From Echiichthys vipera (lineage: Eukaryota; Chordata; Actinopteri; Perciformes; Trachinidae), in the NCBI GenBank assembly GCA_963691815.1, contig OY829648.1, positions 25,908,917-25,972,916 of the forward strand: a DNA stretch of 64,000 nt, in the 5' to 3' direction. Below the pieces are notes generated by a model. That model made no database searches, had not been told where the DNA came from, and saw nothing but the letters and a program-made list of their open reading frames with translations. Every line of letters starts with the position of its first letter. Position 1 is the first letter of the stretch. Both the position numbers and the translations under genes were made by a program. Shown one piece after another: positions 32,106 to 42,739 of the stretch.

Positions 32106-32442
32106 ACGCTGTGACCTCAAGAAAGAAGGCGCGAAGGTACCAACACAAACTATGCAACAGATCTCCGCCGCAAACACTGCGTCTTCTCATCCTGCTGAAG
32201 CACCAGACTTAACTGTCGTAGTTGTGGTGCAGTTGTGATGGGGATTCTTGACACTTCTTAAGGATGGAACTGCAGTTTGTTTTGTGTGATGTATTGAAAT
32301 GAGTCGTTGTTTGATAGACAATTGATGACAGTTTTGGTAAGCAGTATATTGTCACATCATTTATGAAGTAGAAATAAACCTTTGCTGGTTAGAGATTCTC
32401 CGTTGTGACAATATACACCCTCTAATCCATTTCATATCCCTT

Positions 32443-32463
32443 GGGGGGGGGGGGGGGGGGGGG
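32443..32463. repeat. Poly(G) run of 21
   Basis: A 21-nt homopolymer of G just downstream of nit2. Assembly length error is likely at such a tract. Confidence 0.9.
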
Positions 32464-32559
32464 TTTGATGATGTCTTGATGAAATGCTCCACAAAATATG
32501 ACTTTGTCTTTTGTTTTAGCTCATGAAACTTCATATTGATTGTGGCACCAGAGATTTCA

Positions 32560-32897
32560 GGGCGCACTCACACCGCCCATCCGTACTGTGGCCCATGCTT
32601 TAGGGTACTCCCATCACGATGCGTCACTTTGTTAACAAATCTTTCCATAGACCCCAAATCTGCAGTAAACCCTCCACCTCCGCATCACGCCAATGTGTAC
32701 CTTTCGCCGCCATTGTTTTAAATGTCCGCGCAGTGCTTGTGCTCGTACATGTATGCACACTCATGCTCGTACATGTATAAACGTGCTTTACAAAAGCCCA
32801 CCTCTCCCAAACGGGCCACTTACACTGGTCAAACGAACTAGACTTTAGCCGTGAAACGTGCTTGGGCACAGTACAGATGGACATTGTGAGTGCGCCC
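32560..32897. mobile_element. Harbinger-type MITE, copy with TCA target duplication
   Basis: Terminal inverted repeats are GGGCGCACTCACACCG at the left and ...ATTGTGAGTGCGCCC at the right. The 3-bp flanks are identical (TCA at 32557-32559 and 32898-32900). PIF/Harbinger elements make 3-bp duplications, usually TWA, so TCA is a small departure. The interior is short (338 bp total) and keeps only pieces of the Myb-like coding region seen in the 36514 and 48619 copies. Confidence 0.75.
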
Positions 32898-32954
32898 TCA
32901 AATGTAAAAAAGATACACACTTGTCATGTTTTCTGTCATGATGGAAACAACATT

Positions 32955-33200
32955 GAAGGGGATACATCATGCTCATTTTCAGGTACATAATGTATTTTAA
33001 GTTTCTTCTAGAACATGTTTACATGCTTTAATGTTCAAAAACACATTTTTTTCCTCATCCTGTCTGTCTAAATATACCTGCATTCACCCTCTGTCTGAAT
33101 CACTACATTGTCTCTTAAAGACAGAGACTGCTCTGAGGGCACGTCTCTGATTGGTCCGAGTTTTCTTCTCGATCTGTGCTCTCTGTGTCTGCATTGTCAT
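32955..33200 (+). repeat. M1-family repeat
   Basis: Starts near atacatcatgctcattttcagg and continues acatgctttaatgttcaaaaacac and tgtctgaatcac. It matches 12455-12640 and, reversed, 24850-26250. It ends near a patch of gagagcatta. Confidence 0.55.
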
Positions 33201-33228
33201 CAAAACGAGAGAGCATTAATTCTTGATT

Positions 33229-33465
33229 GGGTGGCACGGTGTTGTGGTGGTTAGCACCGTCGCCTCACAGCAAGTTCCTGGTTCTGGGGCCCTTCTGTGT
33301 GGAGTTTTCATGGTCTCCTCGTGTAACTTTTGTTATAATTTGGCACAATAAATAAAGTTGAATTGAATTGACTTGCCCGTAGGTGTGAATGGTTGTCTGT
33401 CTCTGTTTGCCTCCCCCCGTAGGGGCCCCGATAGGAACAAGCGGTTGAAGATGGATGGATAATTC
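33229..33465 (+). repeat. SINE-like dispersed repeat
   Basis: The head gggtggcacggtgttgtggtggttagcaccgtcgcctcacagcaag and the tail gtgtgaatggttgtctgtctctgtt...aagcggttgaagatggatgg belong to a repeat that is abundant in teleosts. The middle is partly replaced. A shorter piece of the same family lies at 40440-40556. Confidence 0.6.
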
Positions 33466-34336
33466 TTGATTTATTCTGAAATATTGTTATTTTTTGTTGT
33501 TCAGAATTTGATATATCAGCTACACCACTATGCATGTTGTTTTAAATAACCAAGGCACTTCAACAAAAACCTTTGACAGATCTATGAAAATGTAAATGAA
33601 ACATCTCCAGGTATGGGTTTGAACATCTTTATTAAAGCTTGAATCACCAACACAGAAAGGGAGTATCCAGTAAACATAGAAGAATTCTCAGGAGCTGAGG
33701 CGGTGGTATTCCTCGTTAACTTATAGTAACTATACCAAATCTGTACATCGCCTGCTTAAGAAAACCCGCCACTTGTATTGAATAGTGAAGTGCTGAACGC
33801 AGCGGTCAAAACAAATACATATTTAGAAATCAGTGCTTTGTTGCCTCATGTCAGAAACTTTACAGTTAATGAGGGCGTGTTTCACACATCAGTCTCTTTT
33901 CCCTCCGGCTTCATCGCCTCCGTCTCCTCCTTGTACGAACATTGCCTTTTGTATCCTGATGACAGCGAACATTCAGTGAGAATTATAACATCGATGCAGT
34001 AATCTGTTTACCACTTTATTGTTGCTGCATCAATTTACATGTATATTACCTTGTATACTGCAGGGAAGCTAAACCCATTATATCATAATTTAGTAGTTGA
34101 TTTATATTTTCTATAAAAAATCTTTAATACTATCAGAGGAATAGGACAGGTTCTGAACCAAAGTGTGTCTCTACATTTATTTGGATGAGTGGAAGACATT
34201 TAGTAAAGTTTCTGTTTCCAGATTGAAAGTGATAACTTCAGAAATATTCAAAAATATCAAGACAAAAGAATCTTAGCACACATTAAAAAAATGTATGGCT
34301 TAGTAGGGTCCGAGCACTGGCACACGGGAGAATCTT
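33466..34336. other. Intergenic DNA / icoslg-like 3' flank
   Basis: AT-rich with no credible coding frame. It probably includes the minus-strand 3'UTR of the icoslg-like gene; TTTATT runs on the plus strand give AATAAA on the minus strand (for example near 33480 and 34015). Confidence 0.35.
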
Positions 34337-35561
34337 TCAGACGTGCCTACCTCTGTCCGGGTGAAGCTTTTGGAACTCCTTCTTCTTCTTCTTACTCATC
34401 CTGTCCAGATGAATCTGATAGATGACTCCTATCAACACCAGGACCCCAACCACCACACAGAGACCCGTGCTGAAGATCCACATGGCCTCTGATGCTCGAC
34501 TCACCACCTTGCTGCCATTCACTCCATCTTGACACCAACAAGAAGAAGAGCTTAGTGAACAAGCGGTTGTGTTTGAGGCATAATAACTGAATGAGAAGCG
34601 ATCGATCACTCACAGTTTGTGGCTGTCACGGTTTCGTTCATGGAGGGGTTCTCTATGATGCACGACACACTGGTGTCTTTGGAAATGTTGACCCTCAGGT
34701 GGCTTGTGATGTTGTACAGATGGGAGTCTGGGAGTGATGCAGCCAAGGTCCTGACTGAGCCTTCGGGAGGCTCATCCGTGTTGTTGATGAGCCAGTAAAC
34801 TGCAGGTTCAGGATAACCCCCACTGGAGTGGCACAAGAAGGCTGTCTCACCTCCAAGCTCTGCCTCTTCCCTCTGCAGCAGCGGGAAGCTGAAACGGGCT
34901 GCAAACAGCCATGAAAAGACACGAGTTAGCTCCTTTAAGTATTTTTCTGATTACCTTCCATGTGATTGACACTGACCTGCTGTCCTGAGGCACACAGTGC
35001 ACAGCTCAGCGCTTTGATTTCCCCCTGAAATGATGTGTAGACTGTAAAATACGCTGTGCTCTGTAGCATCAACTGTGGGCAGCTCCAGAGAGACATTCCC
35101 AGTATGTGCAGCATCAGCTGGGGTGCTGGCTCTGTTAATGCTCCATTCCTCCACATCTCCATCCTTGTTCCACACTGATCTGAGCAACACTTCTTCACCT
35201 CTCTTCCATTCAATGGAAAAATTCACATAGGTCAATAATTGTGGGTAAACGCAGGGCAGGGACACTGGCTGTCCGACTATGCCAAGGACGCACTCTTCCT
35301 CTGTGGAGAAATAAGTGAAACAGCACAGGGAAATTTTCAGGAGGTTTCAGTGTAGATAGCCATGTCAGTGTGTATAGTATGCATGACCAGACAGAGAGTC
35401 ATCTTACCCAGACAGGCACAGAAACCGAGGAAGCTGAGCAGCAGTGCTGTGCGCCACAGCACCACCGGCACCGCCCGCTGAGGGCACGTTTGTTCACTGA
35501 AGACGCAAAAACATTCCAAAGGAATTTTCCTTTTTAAACTGTAAAACGAACACAGGCCCAT
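34337..35561 (-). CDS. icoslg: ICOS-ligand-like B7 family membrane protein
   Basis: Four exons on the minus strand join in frame: 35561-35408, 35300-34977, 34898-34614, 34527-34337 (317 residues from the first ATG). Exon 1 gives a hydrophobic leader (RTALLLSFLGFCACLG). Exon 2 is an IgV domain (SLPCVYP, IEWKRG). Exon 3 is an IgC domain (AFLCHSSGGYPEPAVYWL, SVSCIIEN). Exon 4 is a transmembrane segment plus a lysine-rich tail ending RGRHV. Similarity in the IgC domain (GYPxPxVYW, CxIEN) and the C-terminal HV favour ICOSLG over CD80/CD86, both of which remain possible. Family members on antigen-presenting cells bind T-cell costimulatory receptors. In the IgV F strand the expected Cys is Ser (FYSLHI; codon at 35043-35041). 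The fourth exon uses an AAG acceptor. The start codon could lie in an unseen upstream exon, because the leader has an unusually long pre-hydrophobic stretch. Confidence 0.8.
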
Positions 35562-36283
35562 TACTCACTAATCTGCCTACGTAACTACACTTCCCTGTCT
35601 TCTGCTCACTCCCTTTAACAGCTCCAAGTCAAACACACAGCTCGCTTGTTGCCTCACTCTGAGTGAAGTCAGTGTCAGTCATGTTGTGGCTTGTTGTTCC
35701 ATACCTGCTCTCTCTCTCTTCTCCTCTGATTTAAATGACTTACAGTTAAACATAAAAACAACTCTTAAAACAGATTTCCACGCAGAAATAACTGTGGAGA
35801 CCTCAGCCCTCGTAGTTTCCAAAAGCATACATCCTGTTGAGAGTCACATTATGGAGATTGGTTGGACCTGTTTGACTTGTTTTCAGGTCACACACGCCCA
35901 CAACTACGCTGTGATGTTCGCAGGGTAATATGACACCCGGCAAGATTCAAAAATCACAGCAGGCGAGCACTCTAAATCTGAAATTGTTTAAATAAACAAA
36001 CTTAACTTTTCTTGGTTAAGTGCATTTTTAAACTGTTAATAGAGAGCGTTTAAAAGGAGAGTTTCATATTTTTTGAAGTGCGGTTGTATGAAGTTTTTAT
36101 CCGTAGTCATTGTATCATCTACAGTAGATGATGGTCTGCACGCTCCCAGTTAGGAGAAGCAGACGGGAAGCTGCTGCGGACGGGGGCAGCAGCTAAATGT
36201 ATTTTAGTCAGCTTAACAGGCTCACCTAAAATGTTTATATCAGTTTAGGTTTACGTTATATGTAGAATTTTTTTACAACTTTA
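35562..36283. other. Upstream flank of the icoslg-like gene
   Basis: No credible gene. The minus-strand promoter of the icoslg-like gene should lie here, but I recognise no TATA box or clear core element. Confidence 0.3.
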
Positions 36284-36470
36284 TGCCATCAGACAGCCTT
36301 GTTTAAGTTTGTGCAGGGGTAACTGAAGCCATTGTATCGCTCTCTTCAAAGCCACATGACTCCATTGACAGTAATCGTTTCTCAGGACACAGGAGTTGCT
36401 GGTCTACTGCTGCCTCTATCTGTTAGTTTGAGATTGTGTTACTTTGGTGCTTGAAAGGGTTAGGGTATGA
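36284..36470. repeat. Dispersed repeat (copy 2)
   Basis: Shares ordered blocks with 6345-6535 (agacagcc.tgtttaa, ctgaagccatt, caaagccac, gggagttgctggtct-like). It lies directly beside the Harbinger copy that begins at 36514. Confidence 0.55.
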
Positions 36471-36513
36471 GGGGAAATAAACTTTTTTTATTTAATATAA
36501 GAATTTGATTTAA

Positions 36514-37109
36514 GGGCGTACTCACACTGTCCTTCCAGACCGCGACCCGGGCTTTAGGGTACTTGTCCCCCCTCCCTCTCCCCCCGCGCCCCAGCCCCGT
36601 TTGTACTCACACTGCCAGGGCCGGCCAATGCTTCTTGCTGTCCATACGCCATCACGCCGTAACACGTCACACGCATTGATCGCGTGGGTGTGGCTTTGTT
36701 TACAAATCTTTCCACAGACCTCAGAGTTTTTGTGCGTCTTGTCGACTGTTTTTGAATATTTTCATCCGACCAAATCTGCAGTAAACACTCCACCTCCGCA
36801 TCACACCAACGTGAACCTTTCACCGCCATTGTTGTTGTTGTTAAATGTCCGCGTATGGTCCGTCCTTCTATTTACATGTCCGAACAGGCGGACATAACGC
36901 TACTGCCGTAGGGCTCGTGCTCGTACACGTGCGCACACTCGTGCTCGTGCAAACGGCTCCGCTAAAGCCCAACTCTTTCAAGCGGGCCGTGGACGGCCCT
37001 CTGGCCGCAGTTGTGCGCAGAACGGGTGCACTCACACTGCTTAAAGGTACTAGGCTTTAGCTGAAAAACCGGTTTTGGCCCCGGCCAGAAGGACAGTGTG
37101 AGTAGGCCC
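36514..37109 (-). mobile_element. Harbinger-type MITE with Myb-like coding remnant
   Basis: Bounded by GGGCGTACTCACACTGTCC at 36514 and the inverse ...GGACAGTGTGAGTAGGCCC to 37109. The flanks are TAA and TGA, so the 3-bp duplication is imperfect. On the minus strand, 36829 down to about 36720 reads MAVKGSRWCDAEVECLLQIW, matching the Myb/SANT-like trihelix N-terminus that Harbinger elements encode beside their transposase. The rest of that protein and all of the transposase are gone. Confidence 0.7.
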
Positions 37110-37554
37110 TGAGTTTCCACGTGTTTTTTTTGTTTCTCTCTGTGGTCATTTTACTATCTATTTTTAATCATTTTGTGATTTTATTTTTCCAGCAACATTT
37201 TTTGAGTCAGGGCCCCTGACTTTATGGGCCCCAGGGCCTGTGCCCAGTAAGCCCATACAGTTACCCATCCATGTATTTAACGGCAGTACTTAAACTCAAT
37301 ATCAATAGAATATAGAAATACTTGTAAATGTGTAAATATTCACTCTGTAAGTGACTGCCGGACACACCCCTCTCTCTCTGACTGCTGATCGCACAGATAT
37401 GAGTCAGGGATGTTTCCCTCTCAGTCCTCAGGACCAAACACACCACGGCTGTGCAGCTAAACGCAAAGAACAAAATGTAGGCTGCAAATATTCATCATTT
37501 GTGGTGTTTTTGTTTCATTCAGTAGTCAGACATTTTAACCTCATTGGTCTAGAA

Positions 37555-37850
37555 CAGGGGTCTGCAACCTTTACTATCAAAAGAGCCATTTTGCCCCTTC
37601 TTCCACCAGATAAAATTTGTCTGGAGCCGCAAAACATATCTGATGTCACAGCTTATAAAGGTTTACATATAGTTACTGTTAACATTTTATTCCTATTATT
37701 ACCTGTCCTAAAATTGTTGTTGTTCGCTAATTCATCACCACATATCGAGCATAGAGGTAAGCCATGTTCATGTAAAAGCAAATGAATATGTCCACGAAAC
37801 ACTACTTTCCTTTGATATTTTTTGGGGGGGATTTATCCACCATCAGTGCG
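37555..37850 (+). mobile_element. hAT-type nonautonomous element, 5' part
   Basis: It opens with CAGGGGTCTGCAACCTTTA, followed by tcaaaagagccatttt. This is the characteristic terminus of Charlie-like hAT elements. No matching inverse terminus (ggttgcagacccctg) is found downstream, so the copy is truncated. The right limit is approximate. Confidence 0.65.
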
Positions 37851-38600
37851 GGTCACCAACTCAAGATTAGCCACCTGCAGGGAAAGGCGCTGGGCCGTAG
37901 ACCTAGGATGTGACGCATATTTTAGTTTCACGTAGACCCATACAAAACACGGAGTCGATGAATTTTGTTATTTGTGATTGACTGTGGATTTTAAAAAATC
38001 CATATTTTAGTCTCCACAAACAAATAGATGCTTATTGCTATTACTTGTTTATACATTTCTGTCAGTTTACCCTCAAAATATTAATATTTGATCCAATATT
38101 TTATTTAAACAGAGCTTATAATTATACATTCAGATTTTTCACATTTAATCTCAGCTGTCATACTTTGCATAATAAAGGACAGATATTTGACAATTTCACA
38201 TCCATGAAATGATGAAATGTTTAAATTGTTGAAATGTTCATAGTGAGACTCCTACTATTAAAATGTATGATTGTGAATGTCTCATCTGTTAATCCTTAAA
38301 TTGTCCCTCAGTGAAATATTTACAGTGATGAATAATTTTGTTTAGGAAAATAATATCCGGGTCTTTATCATATTCAGTGTTGTGAAATCTATGTGCAGTG
38401 ACATTCAACTGAAAAGAACATTGGATTTAATGTTGTTTTAACTGTTTTATTTAATACCGATGTGTTTGAATGGATTGTATTGGGGGGGGGGGGGGGGGCA
38501 GCCATTCTTTCTGGGGGGGGGTCATAGAATGTTGGCAAGAGTTGGCAATTCACCCCGGAATCCCCAGAGTTTTGATGTTTTAAACTGCTTTGTGACATCA
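37851..38600. other. AT-rich spacer upstream of the repeat-protein gene
   Basis: No gene seen. It contains G runs at 38482-38498 and 38513-38521. Confidence 0.4.
38482..38521. repeat. Two poly(G) runs
   Basis: Runs of 17 G (38482-38498) and 9 G (38513-38521) lie about 100 bp upstream of the TATA box at 38619. They could form quadruplexes and are assembly-sensitive. Confidence 0.8.
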
Positions 38601-38618
38601 CACAGCTGTTAGAACATG

Positions 38619-38626
38619 TATAAATA
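38619..38626 (+). promoter_or_regulatory. TATA box of the repeat-protein gene
   Basis: TATAAATA lies 130 bp before the ATG at 38749. The predicted start near 38650 leaves a leader of about 100 nt, which contains three near-identical blocks of the form acttygcaactcagacatc (about 38663-38722). Confidence 0.6.
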
Positions 38627-38748
38627 GGACAAAGTACTTTTCAACTCACTTTCAACCGCATTACTTCACAACTCAGACATCGAATCACTTTGCAACTCAG
38701 ACATCAAATAACTTCGCAACCTGAAGACTGTTTCTATTAAGAACAGAA

Positions 38749-40383
38749 ATGGGAGAAAACAAGAGTGACATGCATGAAGCAGAACCAAAAGGTCCACAGG
38801 AGTGGTGCCTGGAGGTGAGACAGAGGATCAAGGCTCTCACAAATAAACGTGAGGAGTTAACAAGTCTGCGTGAGGAGCTCCCCACTGACCTAAGTCTCCA
38901 GATTACCAAACGCAGAGAGCTGGAGGAAGGCCACGAGGTGCTCCCAACCCAACCAGAGGCTGAGACACAAGAACATCGAGAGGTGCTCAGGTCCAATGTC
39001 TCAAAATGTCCAAGGAAGGAAAGAAGGCCGCCTCAAACCTACAGGCCAACACAAACCTACCGACCGGTACAAATGCATGGACCGAAACAAACCTACGGAC
39101 CGGCACAAAACTACGGGCCGCCTCAAACCTATGGGCCGACACAAACCTACGGACCGGCACAAACCTACGGGCCGGCACAAAACTACGGGCCGCCTCAAAC
39201 CTACGGGCCGCCTCAAACCTACGGGCCGCCTCAAACCTATGGGCCGCCACAAATGCATGGACTACCACAACAGTACGGGCCGCCACAAATGTACGGTCCG
39301 CCACAAATGCACGGACTGCCCCAACAGTACGGGCCGCTACAAATGTACGGGCCGCCACAAATGCATGGTCCGCCACAAATGCACGGACCGGCACAAATGT
39401 ATGGACCGCCACAAATGCACGGACCGGCACAAATGTATGGACCGCCCCAAATGTACGGACCGCCACAAATGCATGGACCGCCAAAAATGTACGGACCAGC
39501 AAGACAAAAATACCAGGGGCCAAGACAACATTATCAGCCACAGCGAGCGCCTCACTACCAGCCAAAGGTTGAGAGTCCAAGAATCCAAAAGGTGGATAAT
39601 GTCAACAAGGAGCTCCCAGCACAGAAAGAGGTGGTTACTCCGAGACCCAAAGATGTTGAGAATGTCAACACGGAGCTGCCCACCGAACCCTACGTGCCTA
39701 TGAAGTTTCTCGGTCAGAGCCTAAAGGAGGCAAATGACCTTCGGCAGCTGGAAAAAGAGATGCAGTCGGATGTGGAGCAGATGGCAGCTATCGACAAGGC
39801 CAAGCGCTGTGACAGAGAGAAGAAGTTGGAGGAGGAGCAGAGATTAAAACTTGAGCATGAAGAGGAGGTGCAGAAGCTCAAAGAATACTTACAAAATTTG
39901 AGTTTGCCCTCCAAAGAGCTTCAAGCTGAGACACTGAATCAGTCAAAAGTCCAGGTACCAGCAGAGGCCCTCATGAAAGAAATGAAGGAAGGCAACACTG
40001 AGTCAATCTCCAAGGACCAGGTGCAGGTTGAAACAGTGCAAGATAACCAAGCAGCCCTTGAGCAGGAGATTAAGCTCCTGCAGAGTGAAGCCTGCAAAGT
40101 AAAGGTGAATGCCTTTCAGATGGAGGACTACCAGAGGCAGATGGACGTGATGACCAGCTCCAACCTCCAGCTGGCCTGCCAAATCAAAGCGCAGGAGGAG
40201 GCCTATCAGACTCTTCAACAACAGATGGAGCCCCAAACCTGCCACCTGACTGAGACGGCTGAGGACGTTGGAGAGAAAGACACTCCGATGAAGGCTCCTG
40301 AAAAACAGGAGAAGATTTCACGTTGGAGAAAATTCAAGAAGGCGGTCACTCCAAGACATCGCCGTCAAAACAAGACCAAGTAG
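38749..40383 (+). CDS. Unrecognised 544-residue PPQxYG-repeat coiled-coil protein
   Basis: I do not recognise this protein. A single uninterrupted frame runs from ATG 38749 to TAG 40381-40383 with no sign of introns. Residues 1-93 are charged and Glu/Arg-rich. Residues 94-249 are 26 tandem hexapeptides of the type P-P-Q-(T/M)-(Y/H)-G, with variants PAQNYG and LPQQYG. Residues about 250-300 carry (E)LPxxxxV repeats, and about 310-500 form a Glu/Lys/Gln-rich predicted coiled coil. The C-terminus is strongly basic (SRWRKFKKAVTPRHRRQNK). There is no signal peptide or membrane segment. Tyr/Gln/Pro/Gly repeats followed by a coiled coil suggest a self-associating structural or condensate-forming protein, which is inference. 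A good TATA box, long frame, and codon-level repeat variation that preserves the frame support a real gene. A domesticated element product is possible. Confidence 0.7.
   Translation: MGENKSDMHEAEPKGPQEWCLEVRQRIKALTNKREELTSLREELPTDLSLQITKRRELEEGHEVLPTQPEAETQEHREVLRSNVSKCPRKERRPPQTYRPTQTYRPVQMHGPKQTYGPAQNYGPPQTYGPTQTYGPAQTYGPAQNYGPPQTYGPPQTYGPPQTYGPPQMHGLPQQYGPPQMYGPPQMHGLPQQYGPLQMYGPPQMHGPPQMHGPAQMYGPPQMHGPAQMYGPPQMYGPPQMHGPPKMYGPARQKYQGPRQHYQPQRAPHYQPKVESPRIQKVDNVNKELPAQKEVVTPRPKDVENVNTELPTEPYVPMKFLGQSLKEANDLRQLEKEMQSDVEQMAAIDKAKRCDREKKLEEEQRLKLEHEEEVQKLKEYLQNLSLPSKELQAETLNQSKVQVPAEALMKEMKEGNTESISKDQVQVETVQDNQAALEQEIKLLQSEACKVKVNAFQMEDYQRQMDVMTSSNLQLACQIKAQEEAYQTLQQQMEPQTCHLTETAEDVGEKDTPMKAPEKQEKISRWRKFKKAVTPRHRRQNKTK
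39028..39495 (+). repeat. 18-nt tandem repeat, 26 units, in coding frame
   Basis: The consensus unit is ccgcctcaaacctacggg or ccgccacaaatgcacgga. The period is exactly 18 nt for 26 units with no frame-breaking indel. Higher-order order is visible: TYG-type units lie in the first half, and alternating MHG/MYG units in the second half. Confidence 0.9.
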
Positions 40384-40439
40384 GCTGAGGTGTGAAACCT
40401 CAGGGCACATCAGGCCGTATCAGACTGAAGAGGCTGTAG

Positions 40440-40556
40440 TGCAGCGCAGTGGTTCAGTGTTCCTCAGACAGCTGGTTTCTGTCTGTCAGGACATTGCATG
40501 TTCCACTGTGTCTGCGTGGGTTTCCTCCCGGTGCTCCGGTTCCTCCCACAAAATAA
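40440..40556 (+). repeat. SINE-like repeat fragment
   Basis: Contains gtgtctgcgtgggtttcctccc and gtgctccggttcctcccac, the central part of the same teleost repeat whose ends are seen at 33229-33465. An AATAAA at 40552-40557 could serve as poly(A) signal for the repeat-protein gene. Confidence 0.55.
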
Positions 40557-40557
40557 A

Positions 40558-42700
40558 GAATAATGACTATAAAGATAGCAATAAATCTTTAAAAAGATAA
40601 ATACATTCTGTACAGTTGTGTTTCTGCAGAGCAGTGTTTCTCACATGGGGGTAAAATATTTTAAAGGTACATTATTGGTAAAAGTTTGAAAAACAGCGTT
40701 GTTGAGTATTGAGAATTCTTCAGTGTGTATAATCAAATATATGAGTAAACTCAGAGAAGAGAAAGTTAATTCACAAATAAAGCTCCATCCAAAGTCTTGA
40801 ACGTTACTTTTCCAATGTTGGAATATGCTTGAATTCAAATATAGTCCTTAAAAGACTGCTATGTTTCATCGACACAGTGACTAAATGTTTTGTTTGAGGT
40901 ATCTTGAAAAGTTGTATGAAAAATACAAAATGCAGGATTTTTTTTAATGTAAATTTGTTTTTTCTAAATTGTTAAATTATTTTCTAAAAAAGTGATTAAA
41001 ATGACATATAATGACATCAAAAATCTAATATTCCTGCACATATCATATGTAAAATAATATACACAAATTAAAAACCAAGTAACGTCCCAACACTTGTCAC
41101 CTTGGGTCGGGTGGCGGCACCAGAGACTCCAGCTTGGAGCATCAGTTGACTTCCAGTGACCATACACACCAGGAACAGCCGAGGACGAGAAAATAAAACA
41201 TGCAGATAGTTTTGATTTTACTTTATCTGTCTCCACCCCAATACAGCATTTAAAAAATGATTTGATTTTGTGTTCCAAGGATTATTAAAACATGATAACG
41301 GAGATTAAACGATTATTGTTCTCATTTTGTACAGCGTACGTTTTTTTTTAGAGAGTTACTGAGTCAATTTGTTGAATATAGTTTATTGAAATGTGTGTTT
41401 CATTTTGTATTTAAATGTACATATGTTTAAATATTATTTCTCTCATTATTCATTTTTTTCTTAAAGTTCTATTTAAAGTTCAAGAAACTCCTGTTTAGGT
41501 TGTTTTTTATTAAAAGTGGCGTTCATTCATTTTTAATTTAAGTTTATTAATTTAATTGTGTGAGTAATTGTTATCTTAATACTGAATGATATAATCACGA
41601 TTATGATTTTGCCATAATTGAACAGCACTATGACAAAAAAGGGGAATTATAATTAAGTTGTGGTGCTCAAAACTTTAAAAACCTACAGCAAAAAAAAACT
41701 GTAAAAAAAAAGTTCTTTATTAACTTTGATCATCTTTAGTATTTTGTTAAGCAGGAAAAGCTTTTAGTAGAGTGATGAAAGCATCACCAGTTGAATCTAA
41801 GATTATACTTTATTTTTATTTATGGCTCCATTTTGCATCCCTACTGTGGGCGCCACAAACTAAACTAAACTAAATGCACCTCCGTTGTTTTAGGTCGGAG
41901 ACAAATAAAACCTGGTCAGTGTGTTTCTGCTCACCACAGTCTGAGCCACCAGCTTCTCCTTATAGACCCTTTCAAAGATGTGAACATAAACTTTATAAAT
42001 GTGTCCTAGTTTATTACTGAAGCCTGACACTTGTTATAGACTGATGTACAGAGGTGCCCTGTATCGATACAGCATGTGCATTCTAACCCAGGGTGGACAG
42101 TGGGGTTTCATTAAGGCATTCTACTCATCTCATCTGATCGAGAAAAATACCTTCATGGCCTTCCTGCCTTAGGCATATTGGTACCCCCTGCTGGCTGATT
42201 TAATTTAATTTATTTTACATGGTTTTGTATCGTCTGCTCTGGAATAGCTTCAGTTTATTATTTTTTTCTCCTTTCTTGGGGTCACTCAACGGGTCAAATA
42301 CTGTAAGTTAAGGGAGGATACCCCAAAAGTTTCAGTTTAGCATGTCACAATGTCATTGTCTTGTTTTATGTTGTTTTGTTCTTTTTTATGTGTGTTTGGG
42401 ACTTTGTTGTGTATGTTATTTTGTTTTTTTTTGTTCTGTTTTACCCTTCCTCCCCACTCTCTTTCTCCACTACTACAGAATACTTTAAGGTCATGCAGTG
42501 TCATTCTAACTTATTATTATTGTTCCTATGGCTAATGCTGTAAAGAAAGGTACTGGGGTGCGTCTTAACTCCTGAAATACTGAGGGAATGAACCAGGCAA
42601 TCAAAATCAGTAAGGTCCTGACACAGTTACAGCACCTGTAAGAAACACACCTCAAAACAGCCGACACCTCACATAATAAGAGGCCGTGGATGAGCCACTT
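40558..42700. other. AT-rich intergenic DNA, no gene seen
   Basis: No open frame with recognisable protein character. The stretch has many homopolymeric A/T runs and short minisatellite-like patches. Probably old element remains. Confidence 0.5.
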
Positions 42701-42739
42701 ATTCCCTTCCAAATTTATAGATAGACTTAGAGGGGCAGC

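Noticed and set aside
37351..37785. 144-codon plus frame
   Set aside because: It crosses the terminus of a hAT-type element and has no recognisable protein features.
38987..39703. Alternative plus- and minus-strand frames of 188-235 codons over the 18-nt repeat
   Set aside because: They arise because the repeat unit lacks stops. The 544-codon frame has the better start, promoter position and flanking coding character.
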